Part shown: positions 22,512 through 34,800 of the stretch, in pieces
Numbering within the stretch: the stretch's first letter is position 1
Layout of the letters: each line of letters opens with the position of its first letter
DNA from: Cinnamomum chago
Taxonomy: Eukaryota; Streptophyta; Magnoliopsida; Laurales; Lauraceae
Direction: 5' to 3'
NCBI GenBank assembly: GCA_038049695.1
Contig: CP142453.1
Location: 18,356,001-18,420,000 of the forward strand
DNA: 64,000 bases
Program-made: the position numbers and the translations under genes
Notes under the pieces: generated by a model
Databases searched by the model: none
What the model was told of the DNA's origin: nothing
The model's input: only the letters and a program-made list of their open reading frames with translations

Positions 22512-25500
22512 GCTTTCTATAAACAGAAAGCACCATTGTCAGGCCTTGAGCACACATAGGCAAGATCATCAAACATTAAATTTAAAAAAAAAAACTTTCA
22601 TGGATTGGGATTTCAAAATAAAAATTAGTTAACCTAATATTTGACAAAGGTAGGAATGCAACAGATTGAAGAAATTCTCTGTTTTTTTTTTTTGTCTCAA
22701 ATGGACAACATCCTTAGAATATTGAGATTGAATTTGAGGTGAGAATAGGAAATGAGCATCATCATATCCATGTCAATTTAATTTTGATAAACACCCTTAG
22801 TTTAATCTGAATCTAAATCTGAATCAGGTTAAATCCAAAAAAGTTAGTCATTTTTTTTTTATAGAAAAAACGCATTGAAATTAATCAACGGGTCAAAAAC
22901 TGATCTTTGATTCAAAGTCAAGGTGGTTGGTTGAAGATTTTAAATTAAGCAACATGGTTATATGCAAGAAATTTTAAAAAAAAGTTGGTTACTAGTAGTT
23001 GTCATTAAAATGTATGGGTGAATAGATGAATCTTCCCCCCAATTAAAAACAACCTCATTTGTATTAGGGCATGAGACAATAAAGTCTCATTCAAACATCC
23101 AAATCCAAACAATCTTCAACACCTAAAAAAATGGAATTCCTTTTCGATATATTGTCCTTAGACACGTGCTACAAGAAACCTACTATGAAAGACAAGGGTG
23201 AGAATCCGGATCCCCTGATTGGACCAATAAGGGGTGACACATGAACTTGTTGAGTTTAAAAACTGATGTTACTTTTAAAAACCAGCTCTATCTTTTAAAT
23301 ACAAAATAACATGTCACTCTCGATTGGTCCAAACATAGTTTCCCTTTCTAAGGGTAAATACTAATTCCTTGCAATGTGCGGCAAGCTGATTAGCATCTCT
23401 TAAAAAGAACAAAAGAAAATAAGTACTTTCCATCTCAGGATTTTCAAAGATGGACAATCAAATCGATTGACAAAAACAAAGCCCACGAGGCACCATTGTA
23501 GATGCCCATATGGTGTGCGCTCGGGGAATAGGACCATGGAAGCATGGGCTTTTGAAAGAAATACCATCTCCAAGATAATCAAAGGATACTTTCAGTCCTG
23601 CTATGAAAAAATTAGCATTCATCCAATTAGATGAGATAAAGCTATGATGATGATAATCTATGCAAAAAATATAATGGAGCCCACACTAACAGTTTCAATA
23701 TCCCTCCTCCATTGATGTGATTCTATTTAGTTGAAACATAATGTCATCCCTCATTCATGGTTGGGCCCTTTAGGATCTATGATTTAACATCCAAATCCTT
23801 ACAATCATCAGAGTAAGAAAAATAGAATGAAGCACATGATCCAACAAATATGGCAAGTCCCATCCAAAAAATAGTCATCATGTTGCTGTTGTTGTTCATG
23901 TTTGGGTTGTCACAAATTTTCTAAGCTAGCTGGTTGTCGACTTAGTTAGCGCAGTCCTGGTTTATTTGGGCCCAGGACCGACAGTTAAAATATGGCGAGT
24001 CCCATCCAAGGACTCAACAATGCAAATCCACAGTGGGTCTAACATAAATCCTTACTGATCAAACATTGAAATCCATACAACACCATTATAGCCAAAAAAA
24101 TTATGATAATATTCATGGTCAAACCATTTAATACATTGTAGATAGAGATGCTAAAACAAATTCATAAAGTCTGCTATCCAGGCATCCAAATTGGAGGATC
24201 CCTAATCCACGGTTAGGCCATCATAAAAATCTCATAAATTTGTACAAATCCAGTAGTAAATTTATGTGTGTGCGCAAATGAGAGAGAGAGACGGGGAGGG
24301 AGAGGGAGAGATTAAGAGCTCAATGAGATAAGAACAAGGGATGACAGAAACGCGAAAGGTTTGTTTAGGCTTTTAACGTTTTCTGGAAAAAAAGACCATG
24401 TATCGACAAAAGAACCGTCCAAACCAGCTGTTTAACAAGTGTAAACCCCATCTATAATTGACTCAACCCACTCACATCACATGTACTCCACCTATACAGT
24501 ATCAACGGCTACAATTTCTACAGAAGATAAGAGGTTAGATGCCTCACTAACATCCCACCTTCATCTTCTCCTTCTCAATACTTTCACAAGGGATTGCTCC
24601 TTAGTTTAACATAGGGTGAGTAGCTTGAAACTCTTCTGATCTTTAATACATGTAAGGTAAGTTGTGGCTTCTCTTTCAAAATATATTTTCTGCTCAATTG
24701 AGACATTTAGCTTCTAAGCAGATTGGTAGGCTAAAGTTAATTAGTCGATGCAACTCTTTTTTACTAACTTCATATGCTTTGATTTCGAATAAAGAGTTAT
24801 TTGTTGTTGTGACAGGATTCTATGACTTTGCTGGTTTTTACTTTCACGGGAGAAAGGAATCTAGCATTCATACCCATCCCATAGAAAATAAAATCCTCTT
24901 TATTGATGAAACCAAATTATATTTTTTTTCTTTTTTGCAAGAAAAATGTGTCATACTAAACAACAAATAGTAGCCTACATAGAAAATCAAAATAACTCCA
25001 TTTTATCATGGACTCCTTTCCTTGCTCCTAAATGAAACTTGATCGGTCAAGCACCTTAGAAACAAGAAAGGAAGTTGGAGTTATTTTCATAAATCCAATA
25101 TTTACTCTTATTAACTATAGGCCCAAAGTGTACACCAGCTTGTGAAATTAACACCATCGAATTGATTGTGTTTTAGAAAATATGAACTATACATGAAACA
25201 TATCCATGGATTGTGTAAATCATTTTGATTAGATTGAAATTTGGGATAATGCCTATATGGTGTGGGTTGTCTGCGATGAATGGATTGGATAAATCAATGG
25301 TTGATTTAACCCCTGCCAAGATAGTTTCTTTTTCATTATTTCTCTGGTTATTTTTATCCGTCTTTTTTATTTACAACTTAGGTCATATTTAGCAACCAAA
25401 TCCTTGAAAAAATATCAAAAATTTATACTTTTTTTAATGAAATCCACATTTGGCAATTATAAATCCCATAGGATTTGGGACATCTAATATTCTCATTTTT

Positions 25501-26299
25501 AGGATTCTTGGGTTCTATCGTCCACCAAGGTGTTGAAATCTTTAGATGAAATGACAAGGGTATAAATTTTGTATTTTATAGATTTCTCACTTGTTATAAA
25601 ATGTGACTCACTTAAGAAATACGTAGCTATACTTCTCAGTGCATGGGGAAACCCCTATTCTAGGGCCAGTGAGGAATCGTCAAATCTGTGGATTTCTCAC
25701 TTATTACCAAGTCAATAGAGCGAGCATTGCTTAACCCCAGTCCTCTTTGTGAGGAGTTATGGCTCAATCCAAACTAGGCTATACTTGCAGAAGGTTGTTA
25801 AAGACTGTTTAACGACCATGCAACCTACAAAATTGGTAAAACAGAAACTCCAAATTGCAACAGTTCCTTTTGAGTGTAGTATCGATCGAACAAACTATAA
25901 GTCTTTAGTTTAACATTCAGTTTCTCAAACAGTTATAACATGACTTCCAAAGATTGTGACCCAAGATTTCATAATCTAATAGTAGATTTCCAGTAGACAA
26001 AGATCAGAGCCATCAAATCAACAACTGAAAACCTTAAAATTTAAAGGGGCAATTAGGAGGAGGTCCTGAACATTTAATTTTAAGGCCTTAGATCCACACT
26101 TTCTTTTCATCGTGTTGTAAGCCCTTCTTCCAAATTTGAATATCTAAAATGTTCAAACTGCCCTTTCTCTAAAAGCCCTTATCTATTTAAAGATAATGCA
26201 TATCCCATGATTAGTGGGATATCCCATTAATAATGGGCAGCTACTATTTAATTGGCCACAATTAATGAAAATACCGTTAATGAGATTTTGAAATAAATT
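22512..26299. other. intergenic, AT-rich, no gene seen
   Basis: Only short ORFs without recognisable domains. A GA-rich stretch lies near 24,280-24,315. Confidence 0.5.
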
Positions 26300-26490
26300 T
26301 AAAAAAAAACACAAATAAAATTCAAAAGACGCAAATAAATTTTAAAATAATGCAACTAAATTTCAAAAAATGCACATAAATCTCAAAAGAACGCAAATAA
26401 ATTTAAAAAAACAAAAAAGAATTCAAAAGATTCAAATAAATTTAAAAAAATGTAAATAAATTTCAAAAGACATAAATAAAATTCATATAA
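26290..26490 (+). repeat. degenerate ~20-bp tandem repeat
   Basis: The phrase gcaaataaatttcaaaaga recurs about nine times with variation and a period near 20 bases. It is AT-rich and noncoding. Confidence 0.65.
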
Positions 26491-26790
26491 CTTTTTTTTT
26501 AACTGGTTATGATCTTGAACACAGATAAATTCATATAAACTCACATCAAAGTTAAAAAAAAAAAGTGCAGATTAAATTAATATAAATGCATAGCAAGCTT
26601 AGATAAATTACTTTCAAATTTAGATAAATTGAAGTCACACTCAAATTAATTGACAGCGAACAGAGATTAATTAACATAAAAGACAAATAAATTCATATAA
26701 ATACAGAGATAACTTTAATTTAAAGTCAAATAATTTCATGACCAAATTAGATAACATATACAAAAACTTAGATAAATTAATAGCAAACTT

Positions 26791-27122
26791 AGAAAAACAG
26801 TAAATTTATCTGAGTTTTCTGAAAACTTATCTTAACTTCCGGCAAAACTCAGAAAAATTTATGTGAATTTTGAATAACTTTTCTGAGTTTCGAAAAAATT
26901 TATCTGAGTCTGGACCAACACAAATTTATCCGAACAAATAAATTAACAGCAGACTCAGAAAAACAGTAAATTTATCTGAATTTTCTGAAAACTTATCTTA
27001 ACTTCCGACAAAACTCAAACAAATTTTTGTGAGTTTTGAACAACTTTTCTGAATTGCAAACAAACTTATTTCAGTCTGGACCAACACAAATTTATCTGAG
27101 CCTGGACCAACACATATTTGCT
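26791..27122 (+). repeat. 166-bp tandem duplication
   Basis: agaaaaacagtaaatttatc occurs at 26791 and again at 26957. Both copies continue through gaaaacttatcttaacttcc and end near tggaccaacacaaatttatc. There are two units, with about 10 percent divergence by eye. Confidence 0.85.
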
Positions 27123-28110
27123 GGCATACGAACTTAGGGGATGCTAGGCATCACAATCGATCAGGTGCAAAAGCTCAGCCGTCCTCTTCCCCTTTTTTAT
27201 CTTCTTCTTATAGCTTGGCTTGAATTAAGCCAACTTCTCTCCTATCTCTTTCCCTATCTGCCACTTGTCAAGATCATGGGAGAAAGGGCCATGTGCTTTT
27301 GATCATGCAAACTGAGACAAGAGAGATGCAATGAAACTCTACAACCCTTGAGATCTGTACTTGGAACTCTACAAAACAAAGAACCTAGACTACTTCTCTC
27401 TAATCCGACTCCAACGAGTCTATGTAGCCCATCAGAGATCTCCTCTACAACTCTTCTCATCTTCTCCGGAGAGTTATTGCACAGATTGAAACTGAGAAGC
27501 ACCGAGTCGAACCAGTTTCTCTCCAATCGATTGAAAAAAGACTTTAGGGTTTTACATAGCCTCATACAGAGGGGGAGAATGAAAGATTTAAAATTTTGAA
27601 ATTCAAATTTTTATGCTTAAAAAGCTAAAAGGGAAAATCAGTCATGAAAATGTCTGATGTGACGTATATAGGGACCTCTCGCCAAACTATGTACAGTTGA
27701 AAAGTCGTTGGACTAGATGCCTTACAAGATCAATACGAGGGATCTCTCGCTAATTTACCCAAATTTAAAAGGAAGCCCCATTTGAAAATTAAACTGAATA
27801 CTTATATCCACATAAGTGATCCATCCACTAATAAGAACTATCTTCATCATATCCCTAGTGAACCAAGATCATTAACATGAGGCAAATCAGTGCCTAGGAA
27901 CTACAAATCACAAATCTTGAACTAGGAATCTAGGGGCCCTACTCAGGATATATCTTGCCTGAGATCACCTCTCTTTAAAAGATAAAGCAGACTTTCACAC
28001 AAAATAATCATGATTAGTTCTTTTAAGGAGGTTAAAATAGTGAATACTGTGGTATCTAGTGGAGGGGAACAAAATACTATGATTAGTACAAACTTGGAGT
28101 GGGGTGGGGG
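27123..28110. other. intergenic, upstream of the PP2C gene
   Basis: The - strand ORF 27254-27565 (103 codons) has no domain I recognise. Otherwise noncoding. Confidence 0.4.
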
Positions 28111-28121
28111 CTAATTATTAT

Positions 28122-28129
28122 TATATAAA
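28122..28129 (+). promoter_or_regulatory. candidate TATA box of the PP2C gene
   Basis: tatataaa, followed at once by a GAGAA pentamer repeat (about 28131-28165). It lies roughly 600 bases upstream of the PP2C ATG, leaving room for a 5' UTR with an intron (donor aacg|gtaagt at 28504/28505). Confidence 0.5.
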
Positions 28130-28130
28130 C

Positions 28131-28165
28131 AAGAGAAGAGAAGAGAAGAGAAGAGAAGAGAATAG
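28131..28165 (+). repeat. (GAGAA)n microsatellite
   Basis: Five to six pentamer units in the presumed start-of-transcription region of the PP2C gene. A CT run (about 28456-28474) follows in the leader. Confidence 0.8.
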
Positions 28166-28719
28166 AAGACAACTGTATTTTCCTTTGAATCTGTTGAGAC
28201 AACAAAGTCAACAGCAAAGGGAGGAAGTCTGCCCTTTGTGGGCTGTCTGTGCCCCTCTATTTTCTTCTTTACACTCTAAAGCCCCCTAAACAGTTAACAA
28301 AAGTTGGAAAAAAATAGCACCATCGATTCCTCTCGTTTTCTTTTTCTTATTCTCTATCTGATTGTTGGAAAAGGTTTTACATGTTCTTTAATCTTTCTTT
28401 CCCTGTATTCGAAGAAGAAGAAGAAGAAGAAACAGCAACCTTCTCCTTTTCTTTCCTCTCTCTCTCTCTCTCTTCTGTAGAGAAGATTGAAACAACAAAC
28501 AACGGTAAGTGCAATTTTCAAAGTACCCCAGATGGGTTTTTTTTTTCTTATTTTGAGTTTTGGGGTAGTTGTTCACTCTTTTCTTTCTGAATTTTGGATT
28601 GGGTTTGTGGTCTTGATGAAGTAGGTGGTGTAATTCGTGAGGAAATTGGTGTTTGCTGAGGTGGGTTTCATGTAAAACGCTCTGAAGAAGAGGTACATGT
28701 TGTGAATTTTGGGAGAGGA

Positions 28720-31700
28720 ATGGAGGTGATGCACATGTGTATGGACAAGCTGTGCTGTTTCAACGGTTCCTATTCCCAGGTCAGGAGATTCTCCCTTGTT
28801 CGCATCTTTTATCCTGTTACAATGATGGGTGTTGACTCCTTATCTGTTTAATACCCCCTTTCTGTAGAATTGATTTGATTTTGAGTTGATTAGTAAAGTT
28901 AATGGCTTTAAAGGGTTCTGTTCTGTTTCTTTTCTTTACATTTTTCTAATACTGGATTTTGGGTGGGGCAAGACATATGGTTTTGCTTGAAGTCCTAGTT
29001 GTTTTCTTTTTCGAAACTTCATTGAAAATTTTATGTTGGGTATGTTCAAGTGATTTTGTATTATTGATTTTTTCAATCGTTTGGAATAAAAAAGCACAAA
29101 ATTTGTACTTTGATTTAGTTGAATCTTGGGGAGACTGTATTTCTGCTTGCTTGATGGCATAAATGATATAGGAGTATTGGAGATGCCATCTATTTTCAGT
29201 ACTCAATTGGAGCTTTATGTTTTAGTGATTTGTGTCAGATTTCTTTTGATGTTAAAGTTGGTTTTTCATGTTCAGCTAGTGGGAGTTCGTTCTTCATCCA
29301 GTTCGGGGAAAGGGAGAAGCCATCAGGGGCCAATTAAGATTACTTATGGATTCTGCCTAGTTAAAGGGAAGGCCAACCATCCCATGGAGGATTATCATGT
29401 AGCAAAATTTATTCAAATAAAAGAACAGGAGGTTGGACTGTTTGCTATTTACGATGGCCATCTAGGAGATAGTGTGCCCGCATACCTGCAAAAGCATCTG
29501 TTTTCCAACATCCTGAAGGAGGTGGGTTATTGATTGAGTCAAAGAGGAATGCTACTATGAGTCATGCACTTTATGGTTTTTCATTTATGTGTGTACCAGA
29601 ACTCTTCATTCGCTCATCCATAAACATCACGCTTGTATTTGATGAATGGACCAATGATTTGGTGGGTTATCATTTGGATGAGCCATTCAGTTGGTGGTGG
29701 AGATCTACTAGTGTATGGTTGATGCACAGTTGAGTAGAAATAAGCGAGGTCCATATCAAGTGTCCTTAAAAATTGGGTTCACAGAAAAGTGCAATCACAA
29801 ACATTTTGGTCTATGGCCTATCACATGATGACCTACCAAATCACTTGCATGAGAAACACCTTTCATGGTTCTTCCAGGGAGTGTGGCAGTGGTAGCTCCA
29901 AAAATAGAAAGATAACAGATTTTTTTGTATTAATATATATATATAATATGTATCGTCTTGCCTAAATATAGGCCTCATCTCATGTTGTGGTTACTGTTGT
30001 TGTAGGATGAGTTTTGGACGCATCCTGATAGGTCCATTTCAAAAGCCTATGAGAGGACTGACCGAGCAATTCTTTCCCACAGTCCCGATTTGGGACGAGG
30101 TGGTTCCACCGCTGTCACTGCCATTCTTATAAATGGTCAAAAGCTATGGATAGCTAATGTTGGGGATTCACGGGCAGTTCTAGGAAAGGGAGGTGAGGCA
30201 ATACAGATGACAACTGATCATGAGCCTAGCACAGAGCGTGGGAGCATTGAGAATCGAGGTGGCTTTGTCTCAAACATGCCAGGTTCTCCATTATAACCTT
30301 TTCAAAAATACTAACTGCCATGCTTGTGTTTGTACAAACGTTAAATTTCATTAAAAAAATCCTTCAAAAAAAACTTTCAAAAAAATGCTCTTTTGTAACA
30401 GTACATTTTGAGTACATGATATTGCAATCTTGCGTTTCTTAGGGCCTTCGATTTTGATCTCCAACTTTCTTTTCTTAATGGCATAGAGAGAGAAGTATAC
30501 GATTTTTCAGTCTGACTCTGACTGACCATTTTGTATGCACCCTCTGAACGTGATGATACATCCAGAAAGAATGGATCCCATTTGGGGCTCCACATACACA
30601 AATATCTGTGCAAATCCCATGTGTGGCAGTTTTCTCTCTTAAAATTGAGGGATTTGATATATTTCTTTTCCTTTCTTATTAAGACTCTTATTTAGTTTTT
30701 ACTTTTCTTTATATTCATTAGATTAAATTGTAGCTAGGTTGATGGTTGGGATTTGATTATCTTTGGATAATGGATCTGGTTAACTTATTGTTATTTGTTC
30801 TTTTATAAATAAAAGGAATGTTCAAAGAGGCTATATTGAAATTATTAAAGACATATATGAAGGAGTAGTATTGAGTGTGGCTGTGAGCCATAGATGACCC
30901 TAAGCCCTTATCTCTTTGCACTAATTATGAACGAGTTAATTGCTCATATTCAAGAAGAGGTTCCTTGATGCATGTTATTTGCATATTATATTGTGTTGGT
31001 AGATGAATCAAGAGATGGTGTGAATGCAAAAATCAATAGATGGGGCGGGAGACTTTAGAATCCAAAGGTTTTAAAACAATCCGTAAAAAGACGTAATATA
31101 TGGATTGTAACTTCAGTGGGCATCTAGAAAAAACTGAAACCACTGTGAGAATTGAAGATCATGAGATACCACAAAGTGATTCTTTCCGCTACATTGGCTC
31201 TAATTAGTAAGGATGAGGAGATTGATGAAGATGTCGAACATAGAATAAAAGCAGGATGCTTGAAGTGGAGACGCTTTTGGAGTTCTGTGCAACTGACGAA
31301 TGTCAACAATATTAAATGGGAGGTTTTACAGGAAAGTGATTAGACCAACTATGACCTATGGAGCAGAATATTGGTCAATCAAGAAACAACATATGCACAA
31401 AATGGATGTAGCAGATAGGAGAATATTGAGGTGAATGTGTATAAAACTAGAAAGGATAAAATTAGAAATGATCGCTTTAGAGCATTAAGGGGTAGCAACA
31501 AGAAGGGATAAAATTAAAGAAACCGGTTTGAGATGGTTTGGGCACGTCCAACATAGGCTGACAACGGCTCCAATAAGGAAAAGTTCGGCTATGAAGGTTG
31601 ATGGCCCACCAAGGGGAAGGGGTAAGCCAAAGTGGACGTGCATGGAGGTAGAAAAAATAAATATAAAGAAGTGTAACTTACCTGAGGATTTGGCTTAAGA

Positions 31701-31773
31701 TAGATCGGAATGGAGAAATAGAATCCATGTAGCCGGCCCCAATATAGTTGGGACAAGGCTTGGATGATGACCT

Positions 31774-31811
<38 letters not shown>

Positions 31812-34800
31812 TTTTTAAACAATATTGGAAAAAAAATATTAAAGGAAGTAACAATAGTACAACAATGAAACATAGGAAAATAATAGCATAGTAAAAAGTA
31901 ATGGATGATGGCAAGACTACAAAACTACATAGAAGAACTCAAAAACAAGCCTTTTGATGAATGCTTTCTTTGCCAACGAATCTAGTGAGACATTGAAATT
32001 CCACCAAATAGCTGAAAAGATATAGAGAAGCCATTGTGCAAATCTCTGATCTCACTATGCACAAAGTACAACTAAAATTTGACACAGAGACCCAAGAGTT
32101 AACATTTTGTGAGTTTCTTTCTATAAAAAGAACATTAAAAAACATCTCCTGAGATAAGGGTGATTGCTTAGTGGCTAACACCCTTAGGGCAATCAGGCCC
32201 AAGAAAATTTGAAGAATAGCCCCCTTATTAATTAATGGCTTCATGCCGATACATGCTAGCGAAGCCGCTGATTGGATGAGAGGATCAACACAATCTAGTC
32301 ACCTCCAAGCCCTAGCTTAGCACCACCGCTAGATCTAGGGTTTCTCCTAAGACCTAAGCAATAAAATAAGCACATCAACCAATGGATGAAAAGGGAAATT
32401 TTGTTTAATGCCATAATTATCTAAAGTACTTGTTGTAGCCCTTTAAGCCACATGGTTGTAATTCAAAATCTCTCCCTCAATTCGTGTATTAGAAATTTCC
32501 CAAACTTAAGCAATTGAAACTGTGTCTTATTTCCTCTTTAAGGATGTACAGTAAATCCTCATCATCAAAGCCTAGTCCCAATTATGTCGGGGTTGGCTAT
32601 AATTCATTATGTGTCTCCATTCCGATCTATCCTAAGCCAAATCCTCAGATAATTGCACTTCTTTAAATCTATTTTTACTACATCCATCCACGTCCTCTCT
32701 AGCCTACCCCTTCCCCTTTGTGGGTCATCAACCTAGATAGTCAAACTTTTCTTAATTGGCACAATTGTTGGCATGCGTTGGACATATCCAAACAATCTCA
32801 AACCGGTTTCTCTAATTTTATCTCCTATTGATGCTACCCCAAAATGCTCTCGAAATGCACTTATTTCTAATTTTATCCTTCCTAATTTTACATCACATCC
32901 ACTTCAATATCCTCATCTTTGCTATATCCATTCTATTCATATGTTACTTATTGATTGGCCAACATTTTGCTCCATAGGTCATAGTTGGTCTAATAGTTGT
33001 CCTTTAAAAATTTTCCTTCAATTTTGTTGGCATGTGTCGGTCATAAAACACTCCAGAAGTAAGTCTCCACTTCAACCAACCCGCTTTTATCCGATGTTCG
33101 ACATCTTCATCAATCTCTTCGTCTTTACTAATTATTAAGCAAATGGAATGAATCTCTTTTAGTATTTATTGGGCTTCGGTTCTCACGGTAGTTTCAGCTG
33201 TTTGTATATGCCCACTGAAATTGCAATTCATATACTTTGTCTTTGTACTACTTATTTTAAACCCTTTAGATTTTAAAGCCTCCTACTATCTCTCAAGTTT
33301 TGTGTTTACACCATCTTCTGATTCATCGACCAACACTATATCATCTACAAACAACATACACCAAGGTACCTCCTCTTGAATAAGCAGTTAACTCGTCTAT
33401 AATCAATGTAAAGAGATAAGGGCTTAGGAAGGATGTATAGTAAATAAAGGGCAACCCAATTCATGAGGCTCGTGCCACTGTGGGGTCTGGGGTTAGATGT
33501 ACGCAGCCTTACCTCCACAAGCGGAGAGGCTGTTTCCGCATTTTGACCCAGTAATGCTCAGGTCGCAATGGAGCATTCTTATCGTTGCGCCAAGGCCCGC
33601 CCACGAAGGATATATAGTAAATCTAGACTATAATTAAAAGAAATAGAAAAATAAGAAAGATAGAAGATAGGAGCTAAAGAGAGAAAATAAGAGGAATAAA
33701 GTGGTCAGTCTTCCCTTTCTTATGATATTTTCCAAGCCGGCATACTATTTAAATGATTACAATAAGAATAAGGCCCCTTTTGGGGTTTAATCACACTATA
33801 TCTACGGATGCAAAACAACCCCAAAGACTGGACACCCTATATCTAGGAGCTAATTTAGGCACCCTACACAATTTATCCTCCCCCATACTTGTGAGCAATA
33901 AGGACCTTTCTCCAAAGTGCTTCCTTCTCCTCCCCAAATCTCCACCGACATTTAGCTAGCGACGCCTTACCTCACTCCATTTCATTAAATGCAACTTCCT
34001 TGAATCTAGCTAACCTTCCTGCAAAAAATTCCTCCTAATACAATCCAATCTAGTCATCGCTGATTTAGGCATCTTAAAGAGGGACATGTAAATGTAACAC
34101 ACCGGAACATTGGATAAGCTTGCTTTGATCAAAGAGATTCTACCTCCCAAAAATAAGTATTATCTTTTCCAAGTGGATAATTTCTAATCCATTTTTTCAA
34201 TGTCGGTCCCACAGCGCCTTTGATCTATGTACTTAAATAGGCTAGGTGGTTTAGGTGACATGTAACTTGAATAGGAAAATCCCTATAAATTAGCCTGGTG
34301 TGTCCTCACTTCTTAATCTTGTCTAACCAACCATAAACTACTATTGCTGGCCTTACCAATCTTGAACTCACAAGATGGCAAATGAGTAAATGCATCATTA
34401 TACCTTATGTACTGATCCTTTTATTTGGTTGAATAAATTATTCATCACCTTTCAAGAAAATGAAGTAAAAATCTCTACGGGATTTGCTCTATGATACGAC
34501 TGATCATGCAAGAAGCTTACAATGCTTTAGTGAACTTAAAAGTTTTTTTTTTCAAGAAAAGTAGTAAAAATATCTACAGGATTTATCCCATGATCTAGCT
34601 AGTCATGCAAGGAGCCAGCAATGCTTTGGCACGTGTTTAAGTAAAAAAATATAGTGATAATAGCCCCTCAACAATGTGCACGACTTGAGTTTGCTGCTCA
34701 ACTAATGAGGCATGGGCCTCCTCCTGCTTTTGGGCACAATGGCCATGGGCTGATGCATGCCCTACATCATCATCATCATCTTAGCAGTTGATTATATGGT

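Noticed and set aside
27254..27565. 103-codon - strand ORF upstream of the PP2C gene
   Set aside because: No recognisable domain and no splice partner; not strong enough to call.
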